Assembly: GCA_964403185.1 (NCBI GenBank)
Contig: CAYOFK010000153.1
Span: 1-6,830, forward strand
Source: CAYOFK01 sp964403185
Lineage (GTDB): Bacteria > Bacteroidota > Bacteroidia > Bacteroidales > VadinHA17
Length of the DNA stretch: 6,830 nucleotides
Direction of reading: 5' to 3'
Under the pieces are notes generated by a model. That model worked only from the letters and a program-made list of their open reading frames with translations, ran no database searches and was not told the origin of the DNA. This document shows, piece by piece, positions 5,826 to 6,830 of the stretch. A program made the position numbers and the translations under genes. Within the stretch, counting starts at the first letter, position 1; every line of letters begins with the position of its first letter.

Positions 5826-6830
5826 ATGAAACTTATTAAGAAATCATTGTTCACCCTTTGCATAGCATCGGGAATTATCAGCACCAATACGGCACAAATC
5901 CAAACGACAGACCTCCCTGGACAGGGATTTGAATTACGGATCGAAAAATATGTCAATGAAATCAGGCTGATCGATACCCATGAGCACCTGATCACCGAGG
6001 AAGAAAGAATTGAGAAAGCCGGTCAACTTGACTTTACTCTCCTGTTCAGTCATTATGCCATTGAAGATCTGATTTCTGCCAGCAATATGAAGGGGATCAT
6101 GAACATTGTCTTTTCCAATGATTTTCCCCTGGAAGATCGCTGGGAACTTTTTAAACCCTTTTTTAAGGAGATGCGCAATACCGGTTATGCACGAGCTGCA
6201 TTGCTGGCTGCAAATGACATATACGGAGTGAAGGATATTAATGATGATACATATATCAACTTATCGGAAAAAATCCGCGAGAACAGCAAACCTGGATTAT
6301 ATCAATCGGTACTGAAAGATAAGTCGGGCATCGAATTATCCATTGTCGATGGCGGGCATCGTCACTATGATACTCTTTATTACAGGCATGTTGAACGGTT
6401 TGACCGTTTCGTCCAGGTATCTTCAAAAGCCGACATAATCGGACTTGGGAGTAAGTACGGTATAAACGTCATCACAATTGATGATTATATCAATGCCCTG
6501 CGGAAAGCCTTTGAAGCCGGAGTGGATTATATTATGGTCGGGGTGAAGACAGCACTCGCATACCAACGCATTCTTAAATTCAATAACACCTCCTCAGAAC
6601 GCGCACAAGCTGTTTTTGATGCCCTTTTCAGGGAAGAGGTGGTTGACGCTGATGATATAAAAGCATTGCAGGATTTTATGATGCACAGGGTGCTCGATCT
6701 GGCCCGGGAATTTGATCTCCCCGTGCAGATCCATACCGGTCTGCAGGCAGGCAACGGAAATGACATAACCAATTCGAATCCCACCCACCTGATCAACTTA
6801 TTTATGGAGTACCCTGAGGTAAATTTCTGC
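5826..6830 (+). CDS. Secreted amidohydrolase-superfamily protein, 3' end missing
   Basis: The frame opens at ATG 5826, 6 bases after the preceding stop, and runs through the window end without a stop; 335 residues are visible. The N-terminus MKLIKKSLFTLCIASGIISTNTAQ is a Sec signal peptide, likely cleaved after NTA or TAQ, so the enzyme is periplasmic or secreted. IRLIDTHEHLITEE (46-59) carries the HxH metal motif (His52, His54) at the first barrel strand. YIMVGVKTALAY (235-246) holds Lys241, a candidate for a carboxylated metal-bridging lysine. DLPVQIHTGLQAGNGND (297-313) supplies a third metal histidine (His303), and NPTHLINLFMEYPEVNFC follows the Amidohydro_2 / uronate-isomerase-like pattern of a late strand. 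Family members hydrolyse lactones or related sugar derivatives or isomerise uronates; the substrate cannot be fixed here. The remaining metal ligand (usually Asp) is beyond the window edge. Context suggests sugar acid or glycan processing. Confidence 0.85.
   Translation, partial: MKLIKKSLFTLCIASGIISTNTAQIQTTDLPGQGFELRIEKYVNEIRLIDTHEHLITEEERIEKAGQLDFTLLFSHYAIEDLISASNMKGIMNIVFSNDFPLEDRWELFKPFFKEMRNTGYARAALLAANDIYGVKDINDDTYINLSEKIRENSKPGLYQSVLKDKSGIELSIVDGGHRHYDTLYYRHVERFDRFVQVSSKADIIGLGSKYGINVITIDDYINALRKAFEAGVDYIMVGVKTALAYQRILKFNNTSSERAQAVFDALFREEVVDADDIKALQDFMMHRVLDLAREFDLPVQIHTGLQAGNGNDITNSNPTHLINLFMEYPEVNFC

Overview
This 6.8 kb window is a single run of genes, all on the + strand and packed like an operon, with gaps of only 2 to 25 bases. 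It holds five complete reading frames and two cut by the window edges. Most products look exported: one Tat-type signal, two lipoprotein signals, one Sec signal and a tiny hydrophobic peptide. Most starts lack a Shine-Dalgarno (SD) sequence. With the many lipoproteins, sugar-related folds and FG-GAP/VCBS-type propeller, this suggests a Bacteroidota bacterium (or a similar polysaccharide-degrading Gram-negative). That placement is inference; there is no rRNA or other phylogenetic marker.

Layout: (1) 1-504, C-terminal part of a concanavalin-A-like beta-sandwich (DUF1349-like) protein. (2) 512-1432, a divergent DapA/NanA-superfamily aldolase or lyase that keeps the Schiff-base lysine but has lost the residues typical of true dihydrodipicolinate synthase. 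(3) 1435-2475, a twin-arginine TIM-barrel protein, probably glycosidase-like, with a CxCxxC motif; it seems to lack the end of its barrel. (4) 2496-4385, a lipoprotein with a glycoside-hydrolase-like barrel, a GATase-like domain and a C-terminal beta domain. (5) 4409-4510, a 33-residue signal-peptide-like peptide with the only canonical SD sequence in the window. (6) 4536-5819, a lipoprotein with seven evenly spaced D-x-[DN]-x-[DN]-G-like motifs, predicted to be a seven-bladed calcium-binding propeller. (7) 5826 to the window end, a secreted metal-dependent amidohydrolase (TIM barrel with HxH), cut at its 3' end.

Working model (inference): the cluster handles an unusual sugar, perhaps a uronate, lactone or deoxy-sugar derivative. 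The envelope proteins (ConA-like, propeller, two unassigned barrel proteins, amidohydrolase) would bind and process a glycan or glycoside, and the cytoplasmic DapA-like enzyme would cleave or dehydrate a 2-keto-3-deoxy acid. No SusC/SusD pair, transporter or regulator lies in the window, so the substrate cannot be named. The novelty lies in the two adjacent unassigned barrel proteins, the shortened barrel of the first and the small peptide. I saw no RNA gene, CRISPR array, insertion sequence or convincing terminator.
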